Below are positions 36,500-44,002 of a stretch of DNA of 64,000 nucleotides, one piece after another. Location: contig JAPWJW010000003.1 of NCBI GenBank assembly GCA_028283825.1, positions 1,674,501-1,738,500 on the forward strand, given 5' to 3'. Position 1 is the first letter of the stretch, and every line of letters begins with the position of its first letter. Position numbers and translations under genes: made by a program. A model generated the notes under the pieces. It had not been told where the DNA came from and did no database searches. It saw only the letters and a program-made list of their open reading frames with translations. This DNA is from Azospirillaceae bacterium (GTDB lineage: Bacteria; Pseudomonadota; Alphaproteobacteria; Azospirillales; Azospirillaceae).

Positions 36500-37019
36500 A
36501 TGACGTTCGGGATGAAGCGCCGCCTCACAACGGCCTTGGCTCTGGCGGCGATGGTTGCCGGCGGTCCCGCGCTGGCGGCCGGGAAGAGCCCCGCCACCAC
36601 GCCAGCGCCGGGCACCGGCCGCCGCGGTGCAGGCCAACGTCCCCAAGGCCACGCTGGGCTGGGACAAGCTGGCCGACGTCAAGGAAGTGCACAGCATGGA
36701 CAACGGCCTGCTGCGCGTGCGCGCCGCCTTCGGCCCCCAGGTCCAGGCCCTGGAAGGCAAGCCGCTGACCATCGCCGGCTTCATCATCCCGCTGGAGCAG
36801 AAAGAGAAGTCCGGCCATTTCCTGCTGAGCGCCATGGCGCCCAGCTGCCCCTTCTGCCCGCCGCCCGGCCCCGCCGACTTGATGGAGGTGAAGACCAGCA
36901 CCCCCATCGCCATGACCAATGAGCCCATCACCCTGACGGGCACGCTGCACATGGTGGGCGACGACGACAACGGCCTGTACTACCGCCTGGGCGACGCCAC
37001 GCAGCAGCCGGCGTCTTAA
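36500..37019 (+). pseudogene. DUF3299 secreted protein, frameshifted
   Basis: Starts at ATG 36500 with AAAGGATTTCGCC upstream and a signal peptide (RRLTTALALAAMVAGGPALA). After GKSPATTPAPGT the reading frame is lost; the mature domain continues in another frame as VQANVPKATLGWDKLADVKE, LEGKPLTIAGFIIPLEQKEK, FLLSAMAPSCPFCPPPGPAD and a C-terminal TLTGTLHMVGDDDNGLYY. The C-P-F-C motif and overall domain are DUF3299. A single-base slip between about 36605 and 36635, in the low-complexity linker, explains the break. It is probably exported and works with the upstream ABC transporter. Confidence 0.82.
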
Positions 37020-37027
37020 TTAAGGTC

Positions 37028-37116
37028 CCCTCAATCGCCGGGCGCCGGCCTCCGCCGGCTTGGGCTTCCTCGTTCCGCCCTACGGTGCTCACTCCGGGGC
37101 CGGCGGTCGCCGGCCT
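37028..37116 (+). repeat. Dispersed three-hairpin 3'UTR element, copy 7
   Basis: Begins 8 nt past the DUF3299 stop. Stems: GCCGGC-CTCC-GCCGGC; terminal GGCCGGC-GGTC-GCCGGCC. The middle stem is shorter than in other copies. Confidence 0.85.
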
Positions 37117-37167
37117 CCAGCGGCACGAATCAAAGTTTCGTGCCGCTGGTATTAGACTTCAATCCCC

Positions 37168-37566
37168 TTAAACCCCGATCAGCGTGCGGATCAGGCCGAT
37201 CAGGCTGCCGACCAGCAGCACCATGGTGGCGAAGATGGCCAGGCCGAAGCCGGCGCTGCGCTTCTTCGCCTCGGCATAATAACCCACGGCGTACAGCACG
37301 CGGCCGATGGGCCACAGCACGCCGATGATGGCGGCCAGCCGGTCGCCCCAGATCAGGGCGAACAGCCACAGCGACGGCAGGAACATCACCAGCTGTTCGA
37401 CCGTGTTGGCCTGCACCCGCATCACCCGCAGGAAGGCGGGCGGCCCATCGGTGAACGGCGCCTCGATCCCATGCGCCTTCCGCGCCCGGCCGACCTGGCC
37501 CATGGTCCAGAAATAGACGAACAGCGACAGCACCGTGACCAGGGCCGTCCAGACGAACGCGGACAT
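37168..37566 (-). CDS. MAPEG-family membrane protein
   Basis: 132 residues, four transmembrane helices, with the MAPEG pattern RVQANTVEQLVMFLPSLWLF (family motif with conserved N-x-x-E) and RVLYAVGYYAEAKKRSAGFG. MAPEG proteins include glutathione transferases acting on lipophilic compounds; the bacterial substrate is unknown. ATG start 37566. Both ends of the gene are flanked by dispersed hairpin elements. Confidence 0.92.
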   Translation of the reverse strand: MSAFVWTALVTVLSLFVYFWTMGQVGRARKAHGIEAPFTDGPPAFLRVMRVQANTVEQLVMFLPSLWLFALIWGDRLAAIIGVLWPIGRVLYAVGYYAEAKKRSAGFGLAIFATMVLLVGSLIGLIRTLIGV

Positions 37567-37576
37567 ATCTTTTTCC

Positions 37577-37677
37577 CCCTCAGGCGGCGGGCGCCGGCGT
37601 CCCGCCGACTTGCCTCATCCTCGTTTTGCGGTCCACTCCGCTCCCCGCAAAACTGCGGGGCCTGCGGTCGCAGGCCT
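37577..37677 (+). repeat. Dispersed three-hairpin 3'UTR element, copy 8
   Basis: The only copy not just after a co-oriented stop: it lies in the 155-nt gap between two minus-strand genes, in plus orientation. Stems: CGGC-GTCC-CGCCG; GTTTTGCGG / CCGCAAAAC; GGCCTGC-GGTC-GCAGGCC. Confidence 0.88.
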
Positions 37678-37721
37678 GGTGACTGAACTAAAATAAAGAA
37701 CGGCGCCCCCGCGCCGCTCAC

Positions 37722-38141
37722 TCACGGATCGTTGGCTTCGATACCGAACATGTCGTCATCGCTGAAGCCGAAATGGTGGCCGATCTCGTGGATCATGACG
37801 TGCAGGACCAGGTCGCCCAGTTCTTCACCGGTTTCGCACCAATAGTCCAGCAGCGGACGGCGGTAGATGAAGATCATGTCCGGCCCATGATTGGCGTCGT
37901 TGACCCCGCGCTGGGGCAACGACACGCCGCGATAAAGGCCCAAGATGTCGAAGGGCGTTTCCAGGCCCATCTCCCGCTCCGTCTCCTCATCCGGGAACTC
38001 CTCCACCCGGACCACCACATTACCGATGTGGACGCGCAGTTCGGGCGGGATGGCGGTGATGGCATCATTCGCCAGACGCTCGATCTCCTCCAGCGTGGGG
38101 GGCGAGGTGAAGCGGCGGGGAAGGACGGTGACGGTGGCCAT
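37722..38141 (-). CDS. Zincin-like metallopeptidase family protein
   Basis: 139 residues of the short zincin-like family (PF06262 type). The zinc site is HVMIHEIGHHFGFSDDDM (H-E-x-x-H-x-x-G-x-x-D, residues about 115-132). Upstream features RFTSPPTLEEIERLANDAIT and FDILGLYRGVSLPQRG are also typical. No signal peptide; function unknown. Start ATG 38141 chosen; a longer version begins at 38219. Confidence 0.88.
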   Translation of the reverse strand: MATVTVLPRRFTSPPTLEEIERLANDAITAIPPELRVHIGNVVVRVEEFPDEETEREMGLETPFDILGLYRGVSLPQRGVNDANHGPDMIFIYRRPLLDYWCETGEELGDLVLHVMIHEIGHHFGFSDDDMFGIEANDP

Positions 38142-38317
38142 GGGATATTTACCGCTCAAGGCTATGCTATGGTCTTGACGGGACGGTCCCGTCGGGTCCA
38201 GGTCAACGCCGGCCGGCACCCGCCGTCAAGCCTCGTCCGGTGGACCTACCGTCGCAGCCGTAGTGACATGGCCTTCCCGGGGGGTTGTTCCAAGCCCCCC
38301 TTATTGAAATCAAACCG

Positions 38318-39115
38318 ATGACCGACGAAACCGCCAACGACACCGACACCCCGCCGGCCGATTCCGCCGGCGCCGCGGCACCCGCCCCCACCGCCTGCCC
38401 GCGCTGCGACAAGCCGCTGGACCTGTGCGTGTGCGAGGGGTTGGCCCCCATCGACACGCGGCTGGAGGTGCTGGTGCTGCAGCATCCGCAGGAACAGGAC
38501 GTGGAGTTGGGCACGGCCCGGCTGCTGACCCTGGCGCTGACGCGCGGTCGGCTGAAGGTGGGGCTGTCCTGGCCCAACCTGGCCAAGGCCCTGGGGCCCC
38601 GCCCCGATGGGCGCGAGCCCGATGCCCGGCGCTGGGCCGTGCTGTACATGGGCTCCGGCGACGACGCCACCAGCACCGGGGCCGGCACCCTGCGCCTGGT
38701 GGACAAGAAGGGGCAGACGGTGGACGACCCCACAGCCCTGGCCGACCTGGAGGGCATCATCCTGCTGGACGGGTCATGGTCGCAGGCCAAGGCCCTGTGG
38801 TGGCGCAACGCCTGGCTGCTGAAGCTGCGCCGCCTGGTCATCCATCCGGACTTCGTCTCGGCCTATGGCAACCTGCGGCGCGAGCCCCGGCGGGAAAGCG
38901 TGGCGACGCTGGAGGCCGCGGCGTTCGCCCTGGCCAAGCTGGAGGGGGACGACACCCTGGTGCCCCGCCTGCGGGCCCCCTTCATCGCCCTGGTGGAACG
39001 CTACCGCGCCGTGCGCGGCAACCGGCCGCCCAAACCCGGGGCCGGCAAGCCGGGGGCCAAGCCGGGCGCCAAGCCCGACTGGCGTCGGCGGGGACGCCGC
39101 CCAGCGGCCAAGTGA
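38318..39115 (+). CDS. DTW-domain protein (tRNA acp3U synthase type)
   Basis: 265 residues. N-terminal zinc ribbon C-P-R-C...C-V-C (TACPRCDKPLDLCVCEG), then the DTW domain with VLVLQHPQEQDVELGTARLL and GIILLDGSWSQAKALWWR (the D-x-x-W motif), and a basic Lys/Pro/Gly-rich tail (PPKPGAGKPGAKPGAKPDW). DTW proteins transfer the aminocarboxypropyl group to uridine in tRNA or rRNA. Start ATG 38318, giving a Thr/Ala-rich N-terminal extension of about 25 residues. Confidence 0.87.
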   Translation: MTDETANDTDTPPADSAGAAAPAPTACPRCDKPLDLCVCEGLAPIDTRLEVLVLQHPQEQDVELGTARLLTLALTRGRLKVGLSWPNLAKALGPRPDGREPDARRWAVLYMGSGDDATSTGAGTLRLVDKKGQTVDDPTALADLEGIILLDGSWSQAKALWWRNAWLLKLRRLVIHPDFVSAYGNLRREPRRESVATLEAAAFALAKLEGDDTLVPRLRAPFIALVERYRAVRGNRPPKPGAGKPGAKPGAKPDWRRRGRRPAAK

Positions 39116-39148
39116 ACCAACCAAAGAAATAGTCGCGGGGAAATGCTG

Positions 39149-40057
39149 ATGACCGTTGCGCGCCGCCTGCTTCTGGCCGCTTTCACCCTGACAGCGGCCC
39201 CCCTGGCGGCAACGGCCACGGCCCGGGCGCAGCCGGCGGCGGCACCGGCGGCCTGCAAGGAAGGGGCGGACTGGAACACGCCGGCCGCTCCCCAGCACAT
39301 CTTCGGCGATACCTGGTACGTCGGCACCTGCGGCCTCAGCGCCATCCTGATCACCTCGGCCCAGGGGCATATCCTGATCGACGGCGCCACGGAAAAGGCG
39401 GCGCCGATGATCGAGGCCAACATCAAGGCCCTGGGCTATGAATTGCAGGACGTGCGCTACATCCTGAATTCGCACGAACACCTGGACCATGCCGGCGGCA
39501 TCGCCCAGTTGCAGCGCGACACCGGCGCCACGGTGCTGGCCCTGCCGGCCGCGGCCGCGGCCCTGGAACGCGGCAAGGGCGACCGGGGCGACCCGCAGTA
39601 CCTCAGCATCGATCCCTTCCCCCCGGTCAGCGACGTGCACCGCATCCAGGACGGTGAGGTCGTGACCCTGGGGCAGCTGAAGCTGACGGCGCACGCCACC
39701 CCCGGGCACACGCCGGGCGCCACCACCTGGACCTGGGACAGCTGTGAACAGGCGCGCTGCCTGCATGTCATCTACGCCGACAGCCTGTCGGCCTACAGCG
39801 ACGCGGTTTACCGGTATGGGGATGAGGCGGCACACCCCGGCGTGGTGGCGGCCTTCCGCCAGGCCATCGCCGCCGTGGCGGCCCTGCCCTGCGACATCCT
39901 GCTGACGCCGCACCCCGACGCCGCCCGGCTATGGTCACGGCTGGGCCCCAATGCCACGGAGCCGCTGGTTGACGCGAGCGCCTGCCGACGCCATGCCGAC
40001 ACCGTCACCGCCCGGCTGAACAAGAAGCTGGATGAGGAAGAAAAGGCGGCACGCTAA
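39149..40057 (+). CDS. Subclass B3 metallo-beta-lactamase-like protein
   Basis: 302 residues with a signal peptide (LLLAAFTLTAAPLAATATAR). Subclass B3 zinc site: LNSHEHLDHAGGIAQLQRD (H-x-H-x-D-H), HATPGHTPGATTWTWD (His of HTPG) and LLTPHPDAARLWSRL (His263-type). Also ITSAQGHILIDGATEKAAPM and GYELQDVRYIL are classic B3. All zinc ligands are kept. It could be a beta-lactamase active on carbapenems or an unrelated hydrolase of the fold; the HEH variant of the usual HAH differs from well-known enzymes. Start ATG 39149 follows GGGGAA 7 nt upstream. It stands alone, not on a mobile element. Confidence 0.88.
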   Translation: MTVARRLLLAAFTLTAAPLAATATARAQPAAAPAACKEGADWNTPAAPQHIFGDTWYVGTCGLSAILITSAQGHILIDGATEKAAPMIEANIKALGYELQDVRYILNSHEHLDHAGGIAQLQRDTGATVLALPAAAAALERGKGDRGDPQYLSIDPFPPVSDVHRIQDGEVVTLGQLKLTAHATPGHTPGATTWTWDSCEQARCLHVIYADSLSAYSDAVYRYGDEAAHPGVVAAFRQAIAAVAALPCDILLTPHPDAARLWSRLGPNATEPLVDASACRRHADTVTARLNKKLDEEEKAAR

Positions 40058-40060
40058 GGA

Positions 40061-40429
40061 TTAGCGCAGGGACATGACCTTGGCCTCGCCCGACACCGGG
40101 GCCGGGGCGGCGCGTTCGGCCGCGACCAGGCGCTTTTCCAGGTCGGCGGCGTGCAGGCGGGCGGCATCCAGGTCGCGCTGCACCTGGTCGGCGCGGGCCT
40201 TTTCCTTGCGTGCCGCGCGGCGGTGCCGGCCGGCCGACAGCCAGGACACCACCCCACCGATGGCGAAACCCACCACCAGCGACACCAGCACCAGCGCGAA
40301 CGCCGGCACGGTGATCGTATCGACCAGCGGCCATAACCCCAGGGTCACGCCGTCGCGATTGGAAATCGCGAAGACGATGGCCACCAGGGACAGGGGGATG
40401 GATACGATCCAGGAAAGGTAACGCAACAC
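40061..40429 (-). CDS. lapA: LapA (DUF1049) membrane protein
   Basis: 122 residues: two transmembrane helices (WIVSIPLSLVAIVFAISNRD, FALVLVSLVVGFAIGGVVSW) and a cytoplasmic coiled coil, as in LapA, a partner of LapB in regulating LpxC and lipopolysaccharide synthesis. ihfB-lapA order is common to proteobacteria. Convergent with the lactamase-like gene, 3 nt between them. Confidence 0.9.
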   Translation of the reverse strand: MLRYLSWIVSIPLSLVAIVFAISNRDGVTLGLWPLVDTITVPAFALVLVSLVVGFAIGGVVSWLSAGRHRRAARKEKARADQVQRDLDAARLHAADLEKRLVAAERAAPAPVSGEAKVMSLR

Positions 40430-40545
40430 GTCGCTCCACTGCCAACGGCCGCCCCGGACCGCCCCATGAGACCGGGGGCGGCCGCACAGGCGGCCTTCAG
40501 AAGGGCCCTGGCATCACCAGGGCCGGACCCCACAGATGGGGCCGA

Positions 40546-40827
40546 TCAGTCCGTGTTCAACTGTTCGCGCAGCTGCTTGCCGGTCTTGAAGAAGGGAATG
40601 AACTTCTCTTCCACGTCCACCGACTGGCCGGTGCGCGGATTGCGGCCGGTGCGGGCGTCACGGCGCTTGACGGAGAAGGCACCGAAGCCGCGCAACTCCA
40701 CCCGGTCACCCCGCGCCAGGGCCTCGGTGATTTCGTCAAAGATGGTGGTGACGATCTTTTCCACATCGCGCTGATAGAGGTGCGGATTGAGTTCCGCCAG
40801 CCGCATGATGAGTTCCGATTTGGTCAT
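40546..40827 (-). CDS. ihfB: Integration host factor subunit beta
   Basis: 93-residue HU/IHF-fold DNA-bending protein: [20 protein letters not shown] at the N-terminus, [20 protein letters not shown] and [20 protein letters not shown] (the Pro of the beta arm that intercalates in DNA). Start ATG 40827 with GGGGGAA 7 nt upstream. Follows rpsA at a distance, with a terminator and a repeat between, so it probably has its own promoter. Confidence 0.96.
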   Translation of the reverse strand: MTKSELIMRLAELNPHLYQRDVEKIVTTIFDEITEALARGDRVELRGFGAFSVKRRDARTGRNPRTGQSVDVEEKFIPFFKTGKQLREQLNTD

Positions 40828-41230
40828 CGGCAATTCCCCCTTGGGCAAACGGCCCGAATGCAGGTTGGGCCGCTATCTTTTCGTGTCGTTGGTGCCTCCC
40901 GGCAGGACGCGGCGGGGATCACATCCATCCCACGCCTAGCGGGTCCCGGCACCAGGCACCGCTTCCCTTGGTGCCCCAGTTTCCACTGGGGGCGTCCCAA
41001 GGTCGGCAAACACCGGCCGGTCGCCACCCGTCCCACCCCAACTGTGCCGGAGCCGACCCGTCCGCGCAAGGGTAAGGTCTTCATACTCTTGCATTATCAC
41101 CGTTTTCGGCAAGCCGGCGGCCTAGCCGTCCGGGCTCGGCCTTTCGGCCGGGGCCCTCTTTCGGAGGAGGCGCCGCCCCATAGCCGCCAGCCCGGTAAAC
41201 GGTGGTACGAGATGCCATCTCGTGCCGCCG
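40828..41230. other. Intergenic region upstream of ihfB
   Basis: About 400 bases without a supported gene. It must carry the ihfB promoter. There is a hairpin GGTACGAGAT-GCC-ATCTCGTGCC at about 41203-41225, just before repeat copy 9, that I cannot assign. Nothing else stands out. Confidence 0.5.
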
Positions 41231-41330
41231 TAGGCGCCCACCGGCGCCGCCGCAGGTTTCCGGGGAGCGTAGCGGACTGGAAACCGAGGAAGCCCCAAGC
41301 GACCGGATGGCCGCGCCCGGCGCTTGAGGG
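41231..41330 (-). repeat. Dispersed three-hairpin 3'UTR element, copy 9
   Basis: Minus orientation, downstream of the rpsA terminator. Stems: GCGGCC-ATCC-GGTCGC; GGTTTCC / GGAAACC; GGCGCC-GGTG-GGCGCC. Confidence 0.88.
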
Positions 41331-41340
41331 AACATTACGA

Positions 41341-41385
41341 AAAAAGAAAGGGCCGCCCCCGGTTTCCCGGGAACGGCCCTTCCTC
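41341..41385 (-). terminator. Rho-independent terminator after rpsA
   Basis: On the minus strand GGGCCG...CGGCCC with a nested CCCGG/CCGGG stem, followed by TTTCTTTTTT. It lies about 60 nt past the rpsA stop. Confidence 0.88.
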
Positions 41386-41441
41386 AACATCGGAACCGGA
41401 TGATTCCTGGTCCTGTCAGCCCCCGAGAGGGCTGGTCAGGA

Positions 41442-43166
41442 TCAGACCTCGTCCTTGTCCTTCTGGGCGCGCTTCAGCGCGGCGCCCAGGATGTCGCCCA
41501 GCGAAGCGCCCGAGTCGGACGAACCGAACTCGGCCATCGCGGCCTTCTCTTCCTCGACTTCCTTCGCCTTGATCGACAGACCGATCTTGCGGCTGGCGCG
41601 ATCGATCTGCGTGACCTTGGCGTCGACCTTCTCACCGACGGCGAAACGGTCCGGGCGCTGCTCGGAACGCTCACGCGACAGGTCGGACTTGCGGATGAAG
41701 CCGGTGAAGCCGTCGACCACCGACACCTCGATGCCGCCCTCGGTGATGGCGGTGACGGTGCAGGTGACGACGTCGTTCTTCTTGACGCCGGCGACGGTGG
41801 CTTCGAACGGATCGCTGGCCAGCTGCTTGATGCCCAGGCTGATGCGTTCCTTTTCCACGTCGACGTCCAGAACCTTCACGCGGACGTGATCGCCCTTCTT
41901 GAAGTCCTGGATGGCTTCTTCACCCGACTTGTTCCAGTCGAGGTCGGACATGTGGACCATGCCGTCGATGTCGCCCGGCAGACCAACGAACAGACCGAAT
42001 TCGGTGATGTTCTTGACCTCGCCTTCCAGCTCGGTGCCGGCCGGGAACTTGTCGACGAACGTCTCCCACGGGTTGTCCAGGCACTGCTTGAGGCCCAGGG
42101 AGATGCGGCGCTTCTGCGGATCCACGTCCAGCACCATGACCTCGACCTCCTGAGAGGTGGAGACGATCTTGCCGGGGTGGACGTTCTTCTTGGTCCAGGA
42201 CATCTCGGAGACGTGCACCAGACCTTCGATGCCGGGCTCCAGCTCCACGAAGGCGCCGTAGTCGGTGATGTTGGTGACGCGGCCCTTGAACTTGGCGCCG
42301 ACCGGGTACTTGGCTTCCACGCCTTCCCACGGATCAGCCTCAAGCTGCTTCATGCCCAGGCTGATGCGCTGGGTTTCGGAGTTGAAGCGGACGACCTGGA
42401 CCGTGACGGTCTGGCCGATCTGCAGGGCTTCCGACGGGTGGTTGATGCGGCGCCAGGCGATGTCGGTGACGTGCAGCAGGCCGTCGACACCACCCAGATC
42501 CACGAACGCGCCGTAGTCGGTGATGTTCTTGACCACACCCTGCAGAACCTGGCCTTCCTTGAGGTTGGCCACCAGCTCCGAACGGGCCTCGGCGCGGCTC
42601 TCTTCCAGAACGGCGCGACGCGACACGACGATGTTGCCGCGCGAGCGGTCCATCTTCAGGATCTGGAAGGGCTGCGGGGTGCCCATCAGCGGGGAGATGT
42701 CGCGCACCGGGCGGATGTCCACCTGGCTGCCCGGCAGGAAGGCCACGGCGCCCGACAGGTCGACCGTGAAGCCGCCCTTGACGCGGCCGAAGATGATGCC
42801 GGTGACGCGCTGCTGCTCGGTGAACGCGCGCTCAAGCTGCGTCCAGGCCTCTTCGCGCTTGGCCTTCTCGCGCGACAGCATGGCTTCGCCGTGCTTGTCT
42901 TCCATGCGCTCGAGGTAGACCTCGACCGTGTCGCCCACCTTCAGCTCGACCGGCTGACCGGGGACGGCGAATTCCTTCAGGGCGACGCGGCCTTCGGACT
43001 TCAGGCCAACGTCGATGAGCACCATGTCGTTCTCGATGTTGAGAACGGTACCCTTAACCACCGTGCCTTCGAGGCTCTCGCTCGTGCCGAGCGACTCTTC
43101 CAGAAGGGCGGCGAAACTTTCCTTCATCCCACGGTCGGGGGACTTGGCGGCGGAAACCTGGGCCAT
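41442..43166 (-). CDS. rpsA: 30S ribosomal protein S1
   Basis: 574 residues with six S1 (OB-fold) repeats, each ending in a variant of DV-D-V-E-K-E-R-I-S-L-G-I-K-Q. Examples are GTVLNIENDMVLIDVGLKSE, GVVKNITDYGAFVDLGGVDG, GRVTNITDYGAFVELEPGIE and GEVKNITEFGLFVGLPGDID. S1 brings mRNA to the 30S subunit. Start at ATG 43166 (MAQVSAAKSP) or 43127. Preceded by cmk and aroA in the conserved order. Confidence 0.97.
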   Translation of the reverse strand: MAQVSAAKSPDRGMKESFAALLEESLGTSESLEGTVVKGTVLNIENDMVLIDVGLKSEGRVALKEFAVPGQPVELKVGDTVEVYLERMEDKHGEAMLSREKAKREEAWTQLERAFTEQQRVTGIIFGRVKGGFTVDLSGAVAFLPGSQVDIRPVRDISPLMGTPQPFQILKMDRSRGNIVVSRRAVLEESRAEARSELVANLKEGQVLQGVVKNITDYGAFVDLGGVDGLLHVTDIAWRRINHPSEALQIGQTVTVQVVRFNSETQRISLGMKQLEADPWEGVEAKYPVGAKFKGRVTNITDYGAFVELEPGIEGLVHVSEMSWTKKNVHPGKIVSTSQEVEVMVLDVDPQKRRISLGLKQCLDNPWETFVDKFPAGTELEGEVKNITEFGLFVGLPGDIDGMVHMSDLDWNKSGEEAIQDFKKGDHVRVKVLDVDVEKERISLGIKQLASDPFEATVAGVKKNDVVTCTVTAITEGGIEVSVVDGFTGFIRKSDLSRERSEQRPDRFAVGEKVDAKVTQIDRASRKIGLSIKAKEVEEEKAAMAEFGSSDSGASLGDILGAALKRAQKDKDEV

Positions 43167-43313
43167 TTAAACTCCTTGAGTGGATCCAGCATAAGCCCGT
43201 TCCAACCCTCCGGCGGACGCCCGGCCGACGGTGGGTTAACTTGGCCCATGGCGTCGGACACCATGCCCGGCGACTTGGGTTGAGTTGGGGGCCGCGCGGC
43301 CAAACCGTCCGTT

Positions 43314-43988
43314 TTAAAGGAAGTCGGGAAACGCGGGTCTGGAGCGGATGAAATCCATGGCGGCGATGAAGGCCTGTTCGGCATCCATCATGGACGTATC
43401 AAGCAAAAACGCGTCGACAGCGGGCTTCAGCGGTGCCACCGCCCGTTGACTGTCACGCGCATCACGGACTTTCATGTCCTCCAGGACGGCCTCGTATATA
43501 GCCTCAGCGCCAGTATTGCGCAACTCCGACAAACGGCGACGGGCGCGGACCTCAACGTCGGCGGTCACGTACAGCTTGGCCGGCGCCCCGGGACAGACCA
43601 CCGTGCCGACGTCGCGCCCGTCCAGCACCGCCCCCTTGGCGCCCGCCGGGGGATGGCTGGCGAAATTGCGCTGGAAATCCAACAGCGCGGCCCGCACTTC
43701 CGGCACCACCGAAACCTTGGAGGCGGCGGTGGCCACGGCGTCCTGCCGCAAGGCCGGGTCGTTCATCAGGGGCAGCACGGTGGCCGCGTCCAGGCCCCGG
43801 GCGGCGGTGATGGCGGCCGGAACGTCGTCCGGCGCATGGCCGGCCCGCAGCACCGTCAACCCCACAGCGCGGTAAAGCGCGCCCGTGTCCAGGTGGGCGA
43901 AGCCCAGCGTCGCCGCCAGGCGGCGGGCCAGGGTGCCCTTGCCGCTGGCGGCGGGGCCGTCGATGGCGACAACGAAGGATGCGGTCAT
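43314..43988 (-). CDS. cmk: Cytidylate kinase
   Basis: 224-residue CMP/dCMP kinase: P-loop VVAIDGPAASGKGTLARRLA, AHLDTGALYRAVGL, VLDGRDVGTVVCPGAPAKLY and LLDTSMMDAEQAF. All motifs present. Starts 14 nt after the aroA-like gene stop, so co-transcribed with it. Confidence 0.97.
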   Translation of the reverse strand: MTASFVVAIDGPAASGKGTLARRLAATLGFAHLDTGALYRAVGLTVLRAGHAPDDVPAAITAARGLDAATVLPLMNDPALRQDAVATAASKVSVVPEVRAALLDFQRNFASHPPAGAKGAVLDGRDVGTVVCPGAPAKLYVTADVEVRARRRLSELRNTGAEAIYEAVLEDMKVRDARDSQRAVAPLKPAVDAFLLDTSMMDAEQAFIAAMDFIRSRPAFPDFL

Positions 43989-44002
43989 GGAAGTGCCTGC
44001 GC

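Noticed and set aside
37722-38219. Longer start of the zincin gene at 38219
   Set aside because: The added 26 residues have no family match and ATG 38141 gives the usual length.
41400-43283. A 627-codon plus-strand open frame
   Set aside because: Antisense of rpsA; the repeats in it mirror the S1 repeats.
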